Of a DNA stretch of 14,031 nucleotides, positions 6,163-13,499 are shown one piece after another. Numbering within the stretch: the first letter of the stretch is position 1; each line of letters begins with the position of its first letter. This stretch comes from Pseudomonadota bacterium (lineage in GTDB: Bacteria > Pseudomonadota > Alphaproteobacteria > Acetobacterales > Acetobacteraceae). The position numbers and the translations under genes are program-made. Location: NCBI GenBank assembly GCA_021780935.1, contig JAJXXT010000114.1, forward strand, positions 1-14,031, given 5' to 3'. The notes beneath the pieces were generated by a model that worked only from the letters and a program-made list of their open reading frames with translations, had not been told where the DNA came from and did no database searches.

Positions 6163-7674
6163 ATGCGTCTGGCGCTGGGCGGATTCCTGCATGAAAGTCA
6201 TTCCTTCGCGCCGCGGCCGACGCGGTATGCGGATTTCCTCCATCCCGGCGGCTTCCCGCCGCTCGCCGAAAGTGCGGCGATGTTCGAGGCGGTGCGCGGC
6301 ACCTCGGTGCCGATCGCCGGTGCGCTCGAGGTCGCCGAAGCGGCCGGGGCGGAATGCGTGCCGCTGGCCTGGGGGTTCGCCAACCCCGCCGGCCCGGTGG
6401 AGGACGAGGCGTTCGAGCGCATCGCCGCCCTGATCGGAGCGCGGCTGTCGGCCGCGCTGGACGCGGGGCCGCTCGACGGCATCTATCTCGATCTGCACGG
6501 TGCTGCCGTCGCCGTGAGTTTCGCCGATGCGGAGGGCGAGCTGCTGCGCCGGGTGCGGGCGATCGCCGGCGACGTGCCGCTGACCATCAGCCTCGATCCG
6601 CACTGCAACCTGACGCCGGCGATGGTGGAGCGCGTCGATGCGCTGGTGCCGTTCCGCACCTATCCGCATGTGGACATGCCGGCGGCGGGGGCGCAGGCGA
6701 TGCGGTTGTTGCTGGCGCGTATCGAGCGCGGGCGGCCCTGGGCGCGCAGCTTCCGCCAGAGCGATTACTGGATCCCGATCACCAGCCAGTGCACGCTGGT
6801 GGCCCCGATGGCGCCCGTGATGGAGGTGCGCGCGGCGCTGGCAGCCCAACCAGGGGTCGCGGAACTCGCCTTCTGTTTCGGGTTCCCCTACGCGGATTTC
6901 GCGGATTGCGGCACCGCGGTCGCGGCCTATGCCGAGACCCAGGCGGAGGCCGACGCGGCCGTGGAGGCGCTGCTGGCGGAGCTGGTGGCGCGCGAGGCGA
7001 GCTTCGCCGCCGACGTGCTGCCGGCGAAGGATGCGGTGCGGGAGGCGATTTCCCTTGCGCGGACGGCGCGCCGGCCCGTGGTCATCGCCGACACCCAGGA
7101 CAATCCCGGCGGCGGTGGCCATGGCGACACCACCGGCCTGCTCGCGGAGCTGGTGGCGCAGGGTGCCGAGGGCGCGGTGATGGTGCTCATCAACGATGCC
7201 GACAATGCCGCGTCCTGTCACCGCGCGGGCGTCGGCGCCACGCTGCGGCTCGATCTCGGCGGCAAGTCCGATGGCGTGCCGCTGGCCGTCGATGCGGTGG
7301 TGGAGCGGCTGGGCGACGGGCGGTTCACGCTCACCGGGCCGATGGGCAAGGGCAACCCCGGCAATCTCGGTCCCTGCGCGCTGATCCGTGTGGCGCCCGG
7401 GGTGCGGGTGGTGGTGGTGAGCCGCAAGATGCAGGCGCTGGACCAGGCGATCCCGCGTCATCTCGGGATCGAACCGAGCGAATGCCGGATTCTGGCGCTG
7501 AAATCCTCGGTGCATTTCCGAGCCGATTTCCAGCCCATCGCCGAGCGCGTGCTGGTCGCGGCGGCGCCGGGGCCGGTGGCGGCGGATTCCTCGGTGTTTC
7601 CGTTCAGGCACCTGCGGCAGGGTCTGCGCCTGCGCCCGATGGCCAATGCCGCGTTTGCCAGCGCCGGGCGCTGA
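6163..7674 (+). CDS. M81 family metallopeptidase (MlrC-type, DUF1485)
   Basis: A 503-residue protein of the M81 family, whose best-known member MlrC cleaves linearised microcystin. Most members in non-degraders have unknown substrates, so no microcystin role is claimed. It starts typically with MRLALGGFLHESHSF (Glu11 in the HESHSF motif). Likely zinc-site residues are in SLDPHCN (Asp145, His147) and TYPHVDM (His169); the D-x-H-x(21)-H spacing agrees with the zinc residues I recall for MlrC. Another conserved block is YLDLHGAAV (109-117). The MlrC C-terminal domain shows ADTQDNPGGGGHGDTT (309-324), GGKSDGVP and LKSSVHFRADF (446-456). The ATG at 6163 has GGAGG ten bases upstream, and there is no signal peptide, so it is probably cytoplasmic. 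Its last 71 bases overlap the convergent acetyltransferase gene. Confidence 0.9.
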   Translation: MRLALGGFLHESHSFAPRPTRYADFLHPGGFPPLAESAAMFEAVRGTSVPIAGALEVAEAAGAECVPLAWGFANPAGPVEDEAFERIAALIGARLSAALDAGPLDGIYLDLHGAAVAVSFADAEGELLRRVRAIAGDVPLTISLDPHCNLTPAMVERVDALVPFRTYPHVDMPAAGAQAMRLLLARIERGRPWARSFRQSDYWIPITSQCTLVAPMAPVMEVRAALAAQPGVAELAFCFGFPYADFADCGTAVAAYAETQAEADAAVEALLAELVAREASFAADVLPAKDAVREAISLARTARRPVVIADTQDNPGGGGHGDTTGLLAELVAQGAEGAVMVLINDADNAASCHRAGVGATLRLDLGGKSDGVPLAVDAVVERLGDGRFTLTGPMGKGNPGNLGPCALIRVAPGVRVVVVSRKMQALDQAIPRHLGIEPSECRILALKSSVHFRADFQPIAERVLVAAAPGPVAADSSVFPFRHLRQGLRLRPMANAAFASAGR

Positions 7675-8185
7675 GCCGGTAGAGAACATGCGGGCGCATC
7701 GGGTCGCCCGGCGGCAGGCGCGGGTGCTCGAAATCGTCGCGGCCGTCGCGCGTCATGCCGAGCCGCTCCATCAGCCGCCAGGATCGGCTGTTGGCGGGGC
7801 GGGTGAAGGCGACGATCTCCGTCATGCCGCGGGCGAAGCCCCAGTCGAGAGCGGCGCGGGCGGCCTCCTCGGCGTAGCCCTTGCCCCACGCCGCGCGGGC
7901 GAGGCGCCAGCCGATCTCGACCGCCGGCGCGCAGGGCATCGGCGGCGCCACGGTGTAGAGCCCCACGGCACCCACAAGCGGCAGCACGCCGGGGACCTCG
8001 ACCGCCCAGAAGCAGAATCCGTGCTCCTGCTGGTGCGCCCTCTGCCGCTCGATCCAGGCGGCGGCGGCGGCGCGGTCGAGCGGCAGCAGATGGTGCATCA
8101 CCTCCGCATCGGCGCTCATCGCGACGAACGGGTCGAGATCGGCGTCGCGCCAAGGGCGGAGCACCAGGCGGTCGGTGGTCAGCAT
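7604..8185 (-). CDS. GNAT family N-acetyltransferase (RimJ/RimL-like)
   Basis: An acetyl-CoA-dependent acyltransferase of 193 residues; the acceptor (protein N-terminus or small molecule) is unknown. The N-terminus LTTDRLVLRPWRDADLDPF is the hallmark of the Acetyltransf_3/RimJ-like group. Motif A, the acetyl-CoA pyrophosphate loop, is RLARAAWGKGYAEEA (about 94-108), preceded by the beta strand EIGW. Motif B is seen as ANSRSWRLMERLGM (131-144). The start ATG at 8185 overlaps the kdgK stop by seven bases, so it is the last gene of the DUF3429-eda-kdgK operon and probably translationally coupled. The final 23 codons lie antisense to the end of the M81 peptidase gene; this tail (SARRWQTRHWPSGAG...) is outside the conserved domain. 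Sequence inside the operon gives no hint of a sugar-acid substrate. Confidence 0.88.
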   Translation of the reverse strand: MLTTDRLVLRPWRDADLDPFVAMSADAEVMHHLLPLDRAAAAAWIERQRAHQQEHGFCFWAVEVPGVLPLVGAVGLYTVAPPMPCAPAVEIGWRLARAAWGKGYAEEAARAALDWGFARGMTEIVAFTRPANSRSWRLMERLGMTRDGRDDFEHPRLPPGDPMRPHVLYRLSARRWQTRHWPSGAGADPAAGA

Positions 8186-9120
8186 GTCGCGAGCGCCGCC
8201 ACCACCTCGGCGGCCCTGGGGATGGGCGCGACGGCGCCGTAGCCACGCACCTTGAGGCCGGCGGTGGCGCTGGCGTAGCGGGCCGCCGCCGGGGCTTCGT
8301 CGCCGGCGAGCAGGCGCGCGAGGAAGGCGCCGGCAAAGGCATCCCCCGCGCCGGTCGCGTCCACCACGGGGCCTGCCATTGGGCCGGGCAGCACGGGGAT
8401 GGTGGTGCGGGTATCGCCCTCGGCGAGCAGCGCGCCCGCTTCCCCCATGGTGACGACGACGATGGCCGGGCCGAGCGCGCGGTAAAAATCGGCCGCCGCC
8501 GCAGCATCGGCGGTACCGGCCAGGGCCGCCGCGTCCTCCGTGCTGGTAAACACGATATCGGCCTGCTGCACGGCCGCATGGGTCAGTGCCGCGGCGCGGG
8601 CGCGGGGCCACAGGCGGGGGCGGTAGTTCGTTCCAAATGCAACACGGACATGGTTGTGCCGGGCGATCGCGATGGCGTGCAGCACGGCGTCCGCGGCGCT
8701 GTCGGAAATGCCCAGGCTGATGCCCGAGGCATAGAACATGTGTGACGCGGCGATCATCGCCTCCGGCACATCCGCGGCGCCATAGGCGCTGGCCGCGGAG
8801 CCGGTGCGGTAGAAATGAAAGCTGTGGCCCTGAGCACCGTGGCTGACCAGGTAGAGCGCGGTGGGGCGGGTCGCGTCGATCCGCACCGCGGCCACGTCCA
8901 CCCCCTCTGCCCGCCACAGCGCGAGGAAACGCTCGCCGGGGTCATCGCGGCCGACCGCGCTGGCGTAGGCGACCAGGGCACCCTGGCGGGCGGCGGCGAT
9001 GGCGACATTGGACGTATCGCCGCCGAAACCTTCGAGGTAGAGGCGCCGGCCAGCTTCATCCGAAGGCTGCGCGTTCAGCTCCAGCATCGGCTCGCCCATG
9101 CAGATGAGGCCGGGCGTCAT
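8179..9120 (-). CDS. kdgK: PfkB family sugar kinase, probable 2-dehydro-3-deoxygluconokinase
   Basis: Probably phosphorylates 2-keto-3-deoxygluconate (KDG) to KDPG, the substrate of the aldolase encoded just upstream. The 313 residues fit the ribokinase/PfkB family. The first signature is GGDTSNVAIAAARQG (33-47). The second, DATGAGDAFAGAF (264-276), carries the catalytic base Asp270 in the GAGD anion hole. KDG-kinase hallmarks are present: FYRTGSAAS (103-111) and TNYRPRLW (174-181). In the latter block the usual D-x-N-Y-R is G-T-N-Y-R, an unexpected loss of the acidic residue. Start ATG at 9120 overlaps the eda stop (ATGA), with no separate ribosome binding site visible, so translation is coupled. 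KDG kinase rather than another sugar kinase is supported mainly by the adjacent eda; KDGal kinase is an alternative. Confidence 0.84.
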   Translation of the reverse strand: MTPGLICMGEPMLELNAQPSDEAGRRLYLEGFGGDTSNVAIAAARQGALVAYASAVGRDDPGERFLALWRAEGVDVAAVRIDATRPTALYLVSHGAQGHSFHFYRTGSAASAYGAADVPEAMIAASHMFYASGISLGISDSAADAVLHAIAIARHNHVRVAFGTNYRPRLWPRARAAALTHAAVQQADIVFTSTEDAAALAGTADAAAAADFYRALGPAIVVVTMGEAGALLAEGDTRTTIPVLPGPMAGPVVDATGAGDAFAGAFLARLLAGDEAPAAARYASATAGLKVRGYGAVAPIPRAAEVVAALATC

Positions 9121-9749
9121 GCGCGAACCGCGCGGGCGGCGGCGGCGATGGAGGCGCGGTCGCCGGCGGCGGCGGCCTTCTCGTCGACCAGCGCGCCGCC
9201 GATGCCGACAAAGGCCGCACCCGCCGCCAGATAGGCAGCGACGTCGCCGGGCGCGATGCCGCCGGTGGGGCAGAAGGCGGTGCCGGGAAAGACCGAGGCC
9301 AGCGCCCGGATATGCGCGGGCCCGCCGGCGGAGGACGCGGGAAAGATCTTCACCACGTCCGCGCCGGCGGCGAGGGCCGCGCGAACCTCGGTCGGCGTCA
9401 TCGCGCCGAGCATCAGCGCCGCACCGGCCTCGCGGCAGGCGGCGGCGAGAGCGGGGTCCACCCAGGGTGCCACGATGAACCGCGCGCCGGCGGCCAGGCA
9501 GGCGCGGGCTGCGGCCTCGTCCGGCACCGTGCCGGCGCCGACCAGCAGCGCCGGGTCGCGGGCGAGGGCGGCGATGAGATCGACGGCGCCGGGCACCGTC
9601 ATGGTGATCTCGAAGACGCTGAGACCCTCCTCGCGCATCCAGCCGACGGCGCGTTCGGCGTTGGCGGCGCTGTGCATGCGCACCACCGGCACGACGCGGG
9701 TGGCGCGCAGGCGCGCCAGCATCTCGGAACAATCCCTGTGCGATTGCAT
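9117..9749 (-). CDS. eda: KDPG/KHG aldolase (bifunctional 2-keto-3-deoxy-6-phosphogluconate aldolase)
   Basis: A class I aldolase that splits KDPG into pyruvate and glyceraldehyde 3-phosphate, the final step of the Entner-Doudoroff and hexuronate routes. The 210 residues match E. coli Eda (213). The catalytic glutamate is in FEITMT (Glu47), GAGTV is at 71-75, the Schiff-base lysine is in DVVKIFPA (Lys134), and the phosphate-binding PTGG is at 161-164. The EITMTVPGA form resembles Thermotoga-type enzymes more than the E. coli EVTLRT form. The start ATG at 9749 has TAGGAG ten bases upstream; that site overlaps the TAG stop of the DUF3429 gene 13 bases away. The stop overlaps the kdgK start. No edd, dehydratase or regulator gene is present in the window, so KDG probably comes from elsewhere in the cell. 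Confidence 0.93.
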   Translation of the reverse strand: MQSHRDCSEMLARLRATRVVPVVRMHSAANAERAVGWMREEGLSVFEITMTVPGAVDLIAALARDPALLVGAGTVPDEAAARACLAAGARFIVAPWVDPALAAACREAGAALMLGAMTPTEVRAALAAGADVVKIFPASSAGGPAHIRALASVFPGTAFCPTGGIAPGDVAAYLAAGAAFVGIGGALVDEKAAAAGDRASIAAAARAVRA

Positions 9750-9762
9750 CGGCGTCAGACTC

Positions 9763-10308
9763 CTACAGTACGATCCGGGCGCCGAGCAGGCGCAGGGTGA
9801 GAACCGTCGCCAGAATCAGCACCACGGCGAGGGTCAGGGCGTAGCGCAGCCATAGATAGCCGGCGGGCAGCCAGCCTTTGGCGGCATAGTTGCGTTCCGT
9901 GGCGATCACCGCGAGGAAGGATGCGATGAGCAGGGCCAGGGCAAGGCTCGGGATGCCGGCGCCCTGCAGCCCGAGCGCCACCCAGCCGGCAAGGGCGGGC
10001 AGCACGCCGAGGGCGAGGCGCATCGCGGCCCGCCCGGGTTCCCCGGCGGCGAGCACCAGACCCCAGTGGACGGCGCCGAGGAAGGCGAGGATCACCGCGC
10101 CGTAGCCGATCAGCCAGGACAGATAGAGCATCGCCGTGGCGCCGCTCGCCGACAGGCAGGCCAGTGCGAAGGCGAGAAACGGCAGCACACCGGCGGCGCC
10201 CAGAAGGATGGCGACCGGCGGCAGGCCGGCGGCACGAGCCGAGGTTGAGCCAGGGGCCGGGTCTGCGGCAAGGGGCGGGTTGGCGGCAGGCGGCGGGTGG
10301 GTGTTCAT
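9763..10308 (-). CDS. DUF3429 domain-containing membrane protein
   Basis: A 181-residue integral membrane protein of unknown function, resembling the DUF3429 family that also includes the eukaryotic TMEM69. A proline/alanine-rich N-terminal tail of about 28 residues is followed by roughly five hydrophobic segments: near 30-53, 58-86, 98-114, 116-136 and 152-178. Family-like landmarks are FLGAVHWG in the second segment, the ERNYAAKGWLP loop and the final YLWLRYALT. The ATG at 10308 is preferred because an AGGAG lies eight bases upstream; the longer frame from 10365 adds a charged stretch unlike the family. It stands first in the operon with eda, kdgK and the GNAT gene. No functional link to sugar-acid catabolism is known to me, and chance co-transcription is possible. 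Confidence 0.83.
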   Translation of the reverse strand: MNTHPPPAANPPLAADPAPGSTSARAAGLPPVAILLGAAGVLPFLAFALACLSASGATAMLYLSWLIGYGAVILAFLGAVHWGLVLAAGEPGRAAMRLALGVLPALAGWVALGLQGAGIPSLALALLIASFLAVIATERNYAAKGWLPAGYLWLRYALTLAVVLILATVLTLRLLGARIVL

Positions 10309-10390
10309 CGCGGCAACTCCTGGTTCCTGCTTCCGTCGCGCTTCGGGGCCTTCCGCGCCGGGCATCGCGCGCGGGCGGGCGCCCCGCTAT

Positions 10391-10417
10391 CCTCACCCGA
10401 TCGGTCGCGGGATGAGG
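10391..10417 (+). promoter_or_regulatory. Potential hairpin covering the CNNM/CorC gene's ribosome binding site
   Basis: CCTCACCCG (10391-10399) can pair with CGGG (10408-10411) and TGAGG (10413-10417), leaving an eight-base loop and one bulged A at 10412. The 3' arm contains the only Shine-Dalgarno-like GAGG (10414-10417), four bases before the ATG at 10422. If the transcript includes this region, the site could be masked. A TATCCT at 10388-10393 resembles a -10 box; used as one, it would start the RNA too late to form the stem. Confidence 0.4.
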
Positions 10418-10421
10418 CGTT

Positions 10422-11732
10422 ATGCGGGTCGTCTGGGATATTGTCATCGTTGCGTTGTTGATCGGGGTCAACGCCCTGTTCGCGATGAGCGAGATCGCAC
10501 TGGTTTCGGCCAATCGCACCCGGCTTGCCGCGCTGGAGGCGCGCGGTGTCGCCGGCGCGGTCGGCGCGCGGTTGATGGCCGAGGCGCCGGACCGGTTCAT
10601 TCCGGTGCTGCAGGCGGGGGTGACGCTGATCGGCGTGCTGATCGGCGTGTTCGGCGGCGAGCCGATCGCGCGCGCGATCGCGCCGCTGCTGGTGCGCCTC
10701 GGCACGACCGTGCAGCTTGCCGGCACGCTGGGATTGGCGATCGCGGTGGTCCTGGTCACCCTGCTGACCCTGCTGCTCGGTGAGCTGGTGCCCAAGCAGC
10801 TCACGCTGCGCTCGCCGGAACGCTTCGCGATGCTGCTGGCCCGGCCGGTGCGGTGGCTGACCGCCGTGGGCCTGCCGCTGGTCTGGGTGCTGTCCTCCGC
10901 CTCGCATCTCGTGCTGCGCGGCTTCGGCGCCGGCGGCGCCGAGGAGGACGTGACCGAGGAGGAGCTCAAGGTCCTGCTCGCCGAGGGCGAGCGCAGCGGC
11001 GTGATCGAGACCGGCGAGCGCGACATGATCGAGCGCATCCTGCGCCTCGCCGACAAGCCGGCCCGCGCGATCATGACGCCGCGCCCGGAACTGGTCTGGA
11101 TCGACCGTACCGACAGCGAGGCGGAGATTCTTCGCACCATCGCCTCTTCGCCGCAGTCGCGCTTCGTGGTCTGCGACGGCAGCGTCGACAATGTCGTCGG
11201 CGTGGTGCGGGCGAAGGAGGTGCTGGGGCAGGTCGTGGGCGGCAAACCTGTCGATCTCGCCGCGGTGCTGGCCAGGCCGATCGTGATCCCGGACACCATC
11301 ACGGCACTCGATGCGCTGGAGCGGTTTCGCGACGACGATCTCGGCCTGGCGCTGGTGCTCGACGAATATGGCAGCTTCGAGGGGGTGGTGACGGCAAGCG
11401 ATGTGCTGGACGCGATCGTCGGCGACCCGGAAGACGCGGCCCCTACCGGCGCCACGCGCGAGGGCGAGGAGGCACGCGAGCTGCTGCTCGATGGGCTGAT
11501 GCCGGTGGACGAGGCGAAGGCGCGGCTGGTGCTGCCGGCGCTCCCGGCGGAGGGACAGTATCACACGCTGGGCGGGCTGCTGCTGGCGCTGCTGCGGCGC
11601 GTACCGCGGGTGGGCGACCGGATCGTGTTCGGCGGCTGGCAGTTCGAGGTGCTGGCGATGGACGGAAGGCGGGTCGAGCGGGTGCGGGCCAGCCGCGAGG
11701 ACGAGGCTCAGCCGCGCAGTGCGGCGACGTAG
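10422..11732 (+). CDS. Hemolysin family protein: CNNM (DUF21), paired CBS and CorC/HlyC domains
   Basis: An inner-membrane protein of the CNNM/CorC family, associated with Mg2+ (and Co2+) transport or homeostasis; the name hemolysin is historical. The order is typical for 436 residues. The CNNM/DUF21 membrane domain covers about 1-200, with segments near 4-30, 63-90, 101-122 and 143-165, FAMSEIALVSANRTRL at 20-35 and the conserved GELVPK ending at 125. Next comes an acidic helix (TEEELKVLLAEGERSG), then a CBS pair (about 214-335) with IMTPRPEL at its start and DEYGSFEGVVT near its end. The C-terminal CorC/HlyC domain follows (about 350-425; PAEGQYHTLGG, GDRIVFGGWQFEVL). The start ATG has a closely spaced GAGG. 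It is divergent from the DUF3429 gene, and the last 25 bases overlap the convergent metallo-beta-lactamase-fold gene. Confidence 0.93.
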   Translation: MRVVWDIVIVALLIGVNALFAMSEIALVSANRTRLAALEARGVAGAVGARLMAEAPDRFIPVLQAGVTLIGVLIGVFGGEPIARAIAPLLVRLGTTVQLAGTLGLAIAVVLVTLLTLLLGELVPKQLTLRSPERFAMLLARPVRWLTAVGLPLVWVLSSASHLVLRGFGAGGAEEDVTEEELKVLLAEGERSGVIETGERDMIERILRLADKPARAIMTPRPELVWIDRTDSEAEILRTIASSPQSRFVVCDGSVDNVVGVVRAKEVLGQVVGGKPVDLAAVLARPIVIPDTITALDALERFRDDDLGLALVLDEYGSFEGVVTASDVLDAIVGDPEDAAPTGATREGEEARELLLDGLMPVDEAKARLVLPALPAEGQYHTLGGLLLALLRRVPRVGDRIVFGGWQFEVLAMDGRRVERVRASREDEAQPRSAAT

Positions 11733-12517
11733 CGCGCGGCGGAGCGGGCGAGCGCCGCCTTGCCGTCCGCCGCCACCAGCATGCCCCACCAGGCGCCGTA
11801 GATCCGCTCGAAGGCGAATTCCGCGAGGCTCGCCTCGATACGGTGGATCGCGGCGGCGGGCAGCGGGATGTAGTTGGGATAGCTGCGCATGAAGCTGACA
11901 TAGCGCTGGTCCCGGACCACCTGCAGATTGTCGCCGGCGAGCACGGCACCGCGGCCAGCGGCGCCGGCGGCCCAGTGCAGGACCGTGCTGCCCTCGAAAT
12001 GACCGCCGGTGTTGATGAGGGTGATGCCGGGGGCGAGATGGTGGCGCTCGCCGGACCAGAACTCGATCGCCGGGTCGGGATGGGTGACGAACGCCCGGTC
12101 CGCCTCGTGCAGCAGCACGCGGGCACCAAAGGCCTGTGCCCAGGCGGCCATGGCGGTGTAGTAGTGCGGATGCGAGACGGCGATGGCGGCAACGCCACCG
12201 AGGGCACGGACGATCTCGACCGTGGCGTCGTCGAGCAGGCTGATGCAGTCCCAGAGAATGTTGCCGCCGGGGGCCTGGATCAGCAGGGCGCGCTGGCCGA
12301 TGGCGAAGGCGGGCACGGTGCCGATGCCGAACAGGCCAGGCTCGTAGAGGTGGAAACTGTTGCGGTGGCCGCGCGCGAGGGCGGCGTGGCGGGTCCAGGC
12401 CTGGCCCGCCGGCGGCACATATTGCCGCGGCTCGTCGCAGATCGGGCAGGCCGCGGGCGGCGCTGGCGCGTCCGGAAAATGCGCGCCGCAGGCGAGGCAG
12501 ATCCAGGGGTTGGTCAT
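11708..12517 (-). CDS. Metallo-beta-lactamase-fold protein with N-terminal rubredoxin-like zinc ribbon
   Basis: A 269-residue protein with a zinc ribbon of two knuckles (CLACG, C7/C10; CPICDEP, C24/C27), then a metallo-beta-lactamase-fold domain. The usual HxHxDH motif is replaced by SHPHYYTAM (His116, His118): the two leading histidines stay, but the Asp and last His positions are Tyr and Thr. Later fold landmarks are GGHFEGST (His173) and AGDNLQV (Asp196). I recall an HPHYY-type subfamily, so this looks like a family trait rather than decay, but metal binding and catalysis are uncertain. The enzyme's reaction is unknown. The start ATG at 12517 gives the family-like MTNPWICLACG; an in-frame ATG at 12532 is an alternative, and neither has a clear ribosome binding site. 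It follows gpt by 26 bases on the same strand. Confidence 0.82.
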   Translation of the reverse strand: MTNPWICLACGAHFPDAPAPPAACPICDEPRQYVPPAGQAWTRHAALARGHRNSFHLYEPGLFGIGTVPAFAIGQRALLIQAPGGNILWDCISLLDDATVEIVRALGGVAAIAVSHPHYYTAMAAWAQAFGARVLLHEADRAFVTHPDPAIEFWSGERHHLAPGITLINTGGHFEGSTVLHWAAGAAGRGAVLAGDNLQVVRDQRYVSFMRSYPNYIPLPAAAIHRIEASLAEFAFERIYGAWWGMLVAADGKAALARSAARYVAALRG

Positions 12518-12543
12518 CACGGCACCGGTCATTGCTGCATCGG

Positions 12544-13026
12544 TCAGGGCGGTGCCGTCTGGCGGCGGGCGAGCGGGGTGGCGAATTGCGGCTCGGTGTC
12601 CCAGGGGAAAAGGATCCACGTATCCTGGCTCACCTCGGTGACGAAGGTATCGACCAGCGGCTTGCCGGCGGGCTTGGCATAGACCGCGGCGAAATGCGAC
12701 TTGGGCAGCAGGGCGCGCACGACCCGCGCGGTGGTGCCGGTATCCACCAGGTCGTCGATGATGAGGAAGCCCTCGCCGTCACCCGCGGCCACCGGAGCCT
12801 TGGTCACGCGTGGCTCGCCCTTTTCCTCCTCGTCATAGGTGACGATGGAGACGCTTTCGATCAGCCGCACCTCCAGCTCGCGGGCAATGATGGCGGCGGG
12901 GATCAGGCCGCCGCGGGTGATGGCGACGATGCCGCGATAGGGGCCGTTGCTCATCAGGCGCCAGGCAAGCGCCCTCGCGTCGCGATGCAGTTGGTCCCAG
13001 GTGACCGTGTAATATCGCTCTGACAT
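12544..13026 (-). CDS. gpt: Xanthine(-guanine) phosphoribosyltransferase
   Basis: A purine-salvage enzyme that joins xanthine, guanine or hypoxanthine to PRPP, giving the nucleoside 5'-monophosphate and pyrophosphate. The 160-residue protein matches E. coli Gpt (152) throughout: [18 protein letters not shown] at the start, AITRGGLIPAA (35-45), the PRPP-binding loop FLIIDDLVDTGTTA (87-100), YAKPAGKPLVD (116-126) and QDTWILFPWD (134-143), whose Trp137 corresponds to the base-stacking aromatic. The ATG at 13026 shares its A with the csaA TGA stop (TGATG), and AGGA lies seven bases upstream; a TTG one codon earlier is less likely. It is coupled to csaA and followed by the metallo-beta-lactamase-fold gene. 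The C-terminus carries a short extension, RRQTAPP. Confidence 0.95.
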   Translation of the reverse strand: MSERYYTVTWDQLHRDARALAWRLMSNGPYRGIVAITRGGLIPAAIIARELEVRLIESVSIVTYDEEEKGEPRVTKAPVAAGDGEGFLIIDDLVDTGTTARVVRALLPKSHFAAVYAKPAGKPLVDTFVTEVSQDTWILFPWDTEPQFATPLARRQTAPP

Positions 13027-13403
13027 CAAAACATCCTCGCACCGAGTGCCACGCCCGTGGGTGCCCCGGCCTGAGGGATGACGCCCTTGGCGGCCGCGTC
13101 CTGGTCGGGTCGCAGCAGCACCACTTCCCCCGCCGCGTCCGGCACGCCGAGGGTCAGCACCTCGGAGGCGAAGCCGGCAATGCGGCGCGGCGGGAAGTTC
13201 ACCACCGCCATCACCAGGCGCCCGATCAGCGTCTCGGGCGTGTAATGGCGCGTGATCTGGGCGGAGGACTGGCGGATGCCGATCTCCGGGCCGAAATCGA
13301 TGCGCAGCCTGTAGGCGGGTTTGCGCGCCTCAGGGAAGGGTAGGGCCTCGATCACGCGCCCCACCCTGATATCGATTTTCTCGAAATCCTCGATCGTCGC
13401 CAC
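13026..13403 (-). CDS. csaA: CsaA-type tRNA-binding-domain protein
   Basis: A small OB-fold protein of the tRNA-binding domain family. In Bacillus subtilis CsaA is a homodimeric chaperone-like protein linked to protein export; its exact role in proteobacteria is unclear. The match is strong: [15 protein letters not shown] (3-17), [16 protein letters not shown] (23-38), [11 protein letters not shown] (41-51) and [19 protein letters not shown] (68-86). The start is a GTG at 13403, with GGGAG six bases upstream; the frame continues far beyond but without family similarity. At 125 residues it is about 15 longer than B. subtilis CsaA, with extra sequence at the C-terminus ([19 protein letters not shown]). 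It heads the csaA-gpt operon and diverges from the gamma-glutamyltransferase gene. Confidence 0.93.
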   Translation of the reverse strand: MATIEDFEKIDIRVGRVIEALPFPEARKPAYRLRIDFGPEIGIRQSSAQITRHYTPETLIGRLVMAVVNFPPRRIAGFASEVLTLGVPDAAGEVVLLRPDQDAAAKGVIPQAGAPTGVALGARMF

Positions 13404-13438
13404 GTCCTGCTCCCGCCGTTGGCCCGCAGGATCGCCGC

Positions 13439-13456
13439 TTGGCGCGCGGTTGCCAA
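13439..13456. promoter_or_regulatory. Short inverted repeat between csaA and the gamma-glutamyltransferase gene
   Basis: TTGGC (13439-13443) and GCCAA (13452-13456) form a 5+5 base inverted repeat with an eight-base gap, inside the 96-base divergent region. It could be an operator half-site pair, but five-base arms are easily expected by chance. No clear promoter elements are visible in this gap. Confidence 0.25.
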
Positions 13457-13499
13457 TGGGGGCGGCGCATGCGAGCGTCCGCCGGTCCGAAACGGGGGG

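Noticed and set aside
6163..7674. Microcystin degradation locus
   Set aside because: Only an M81/MlrC-type gene is present, with no mlrA, mlrB or mlrD; most M81 members have other, unknown substrates.
6061..7689. Long minus-strand open frame (542 codons) opposite the M81 peptidase gene
   Set aside because: Arg/His/Gln-rich composition with no recognisable motif; a shadow of a GC-rich gene with strong third-position GC bias.
9755..11789. Two long minus-strand open frames across the CNNM/CorC gene (566 and 494 codons)
   Set aside because: Ser/Thr/Arg-rich or His/Gln/Arg-rich shadow translations; the plus strand has complete CNNM, CBS and CorC domains.
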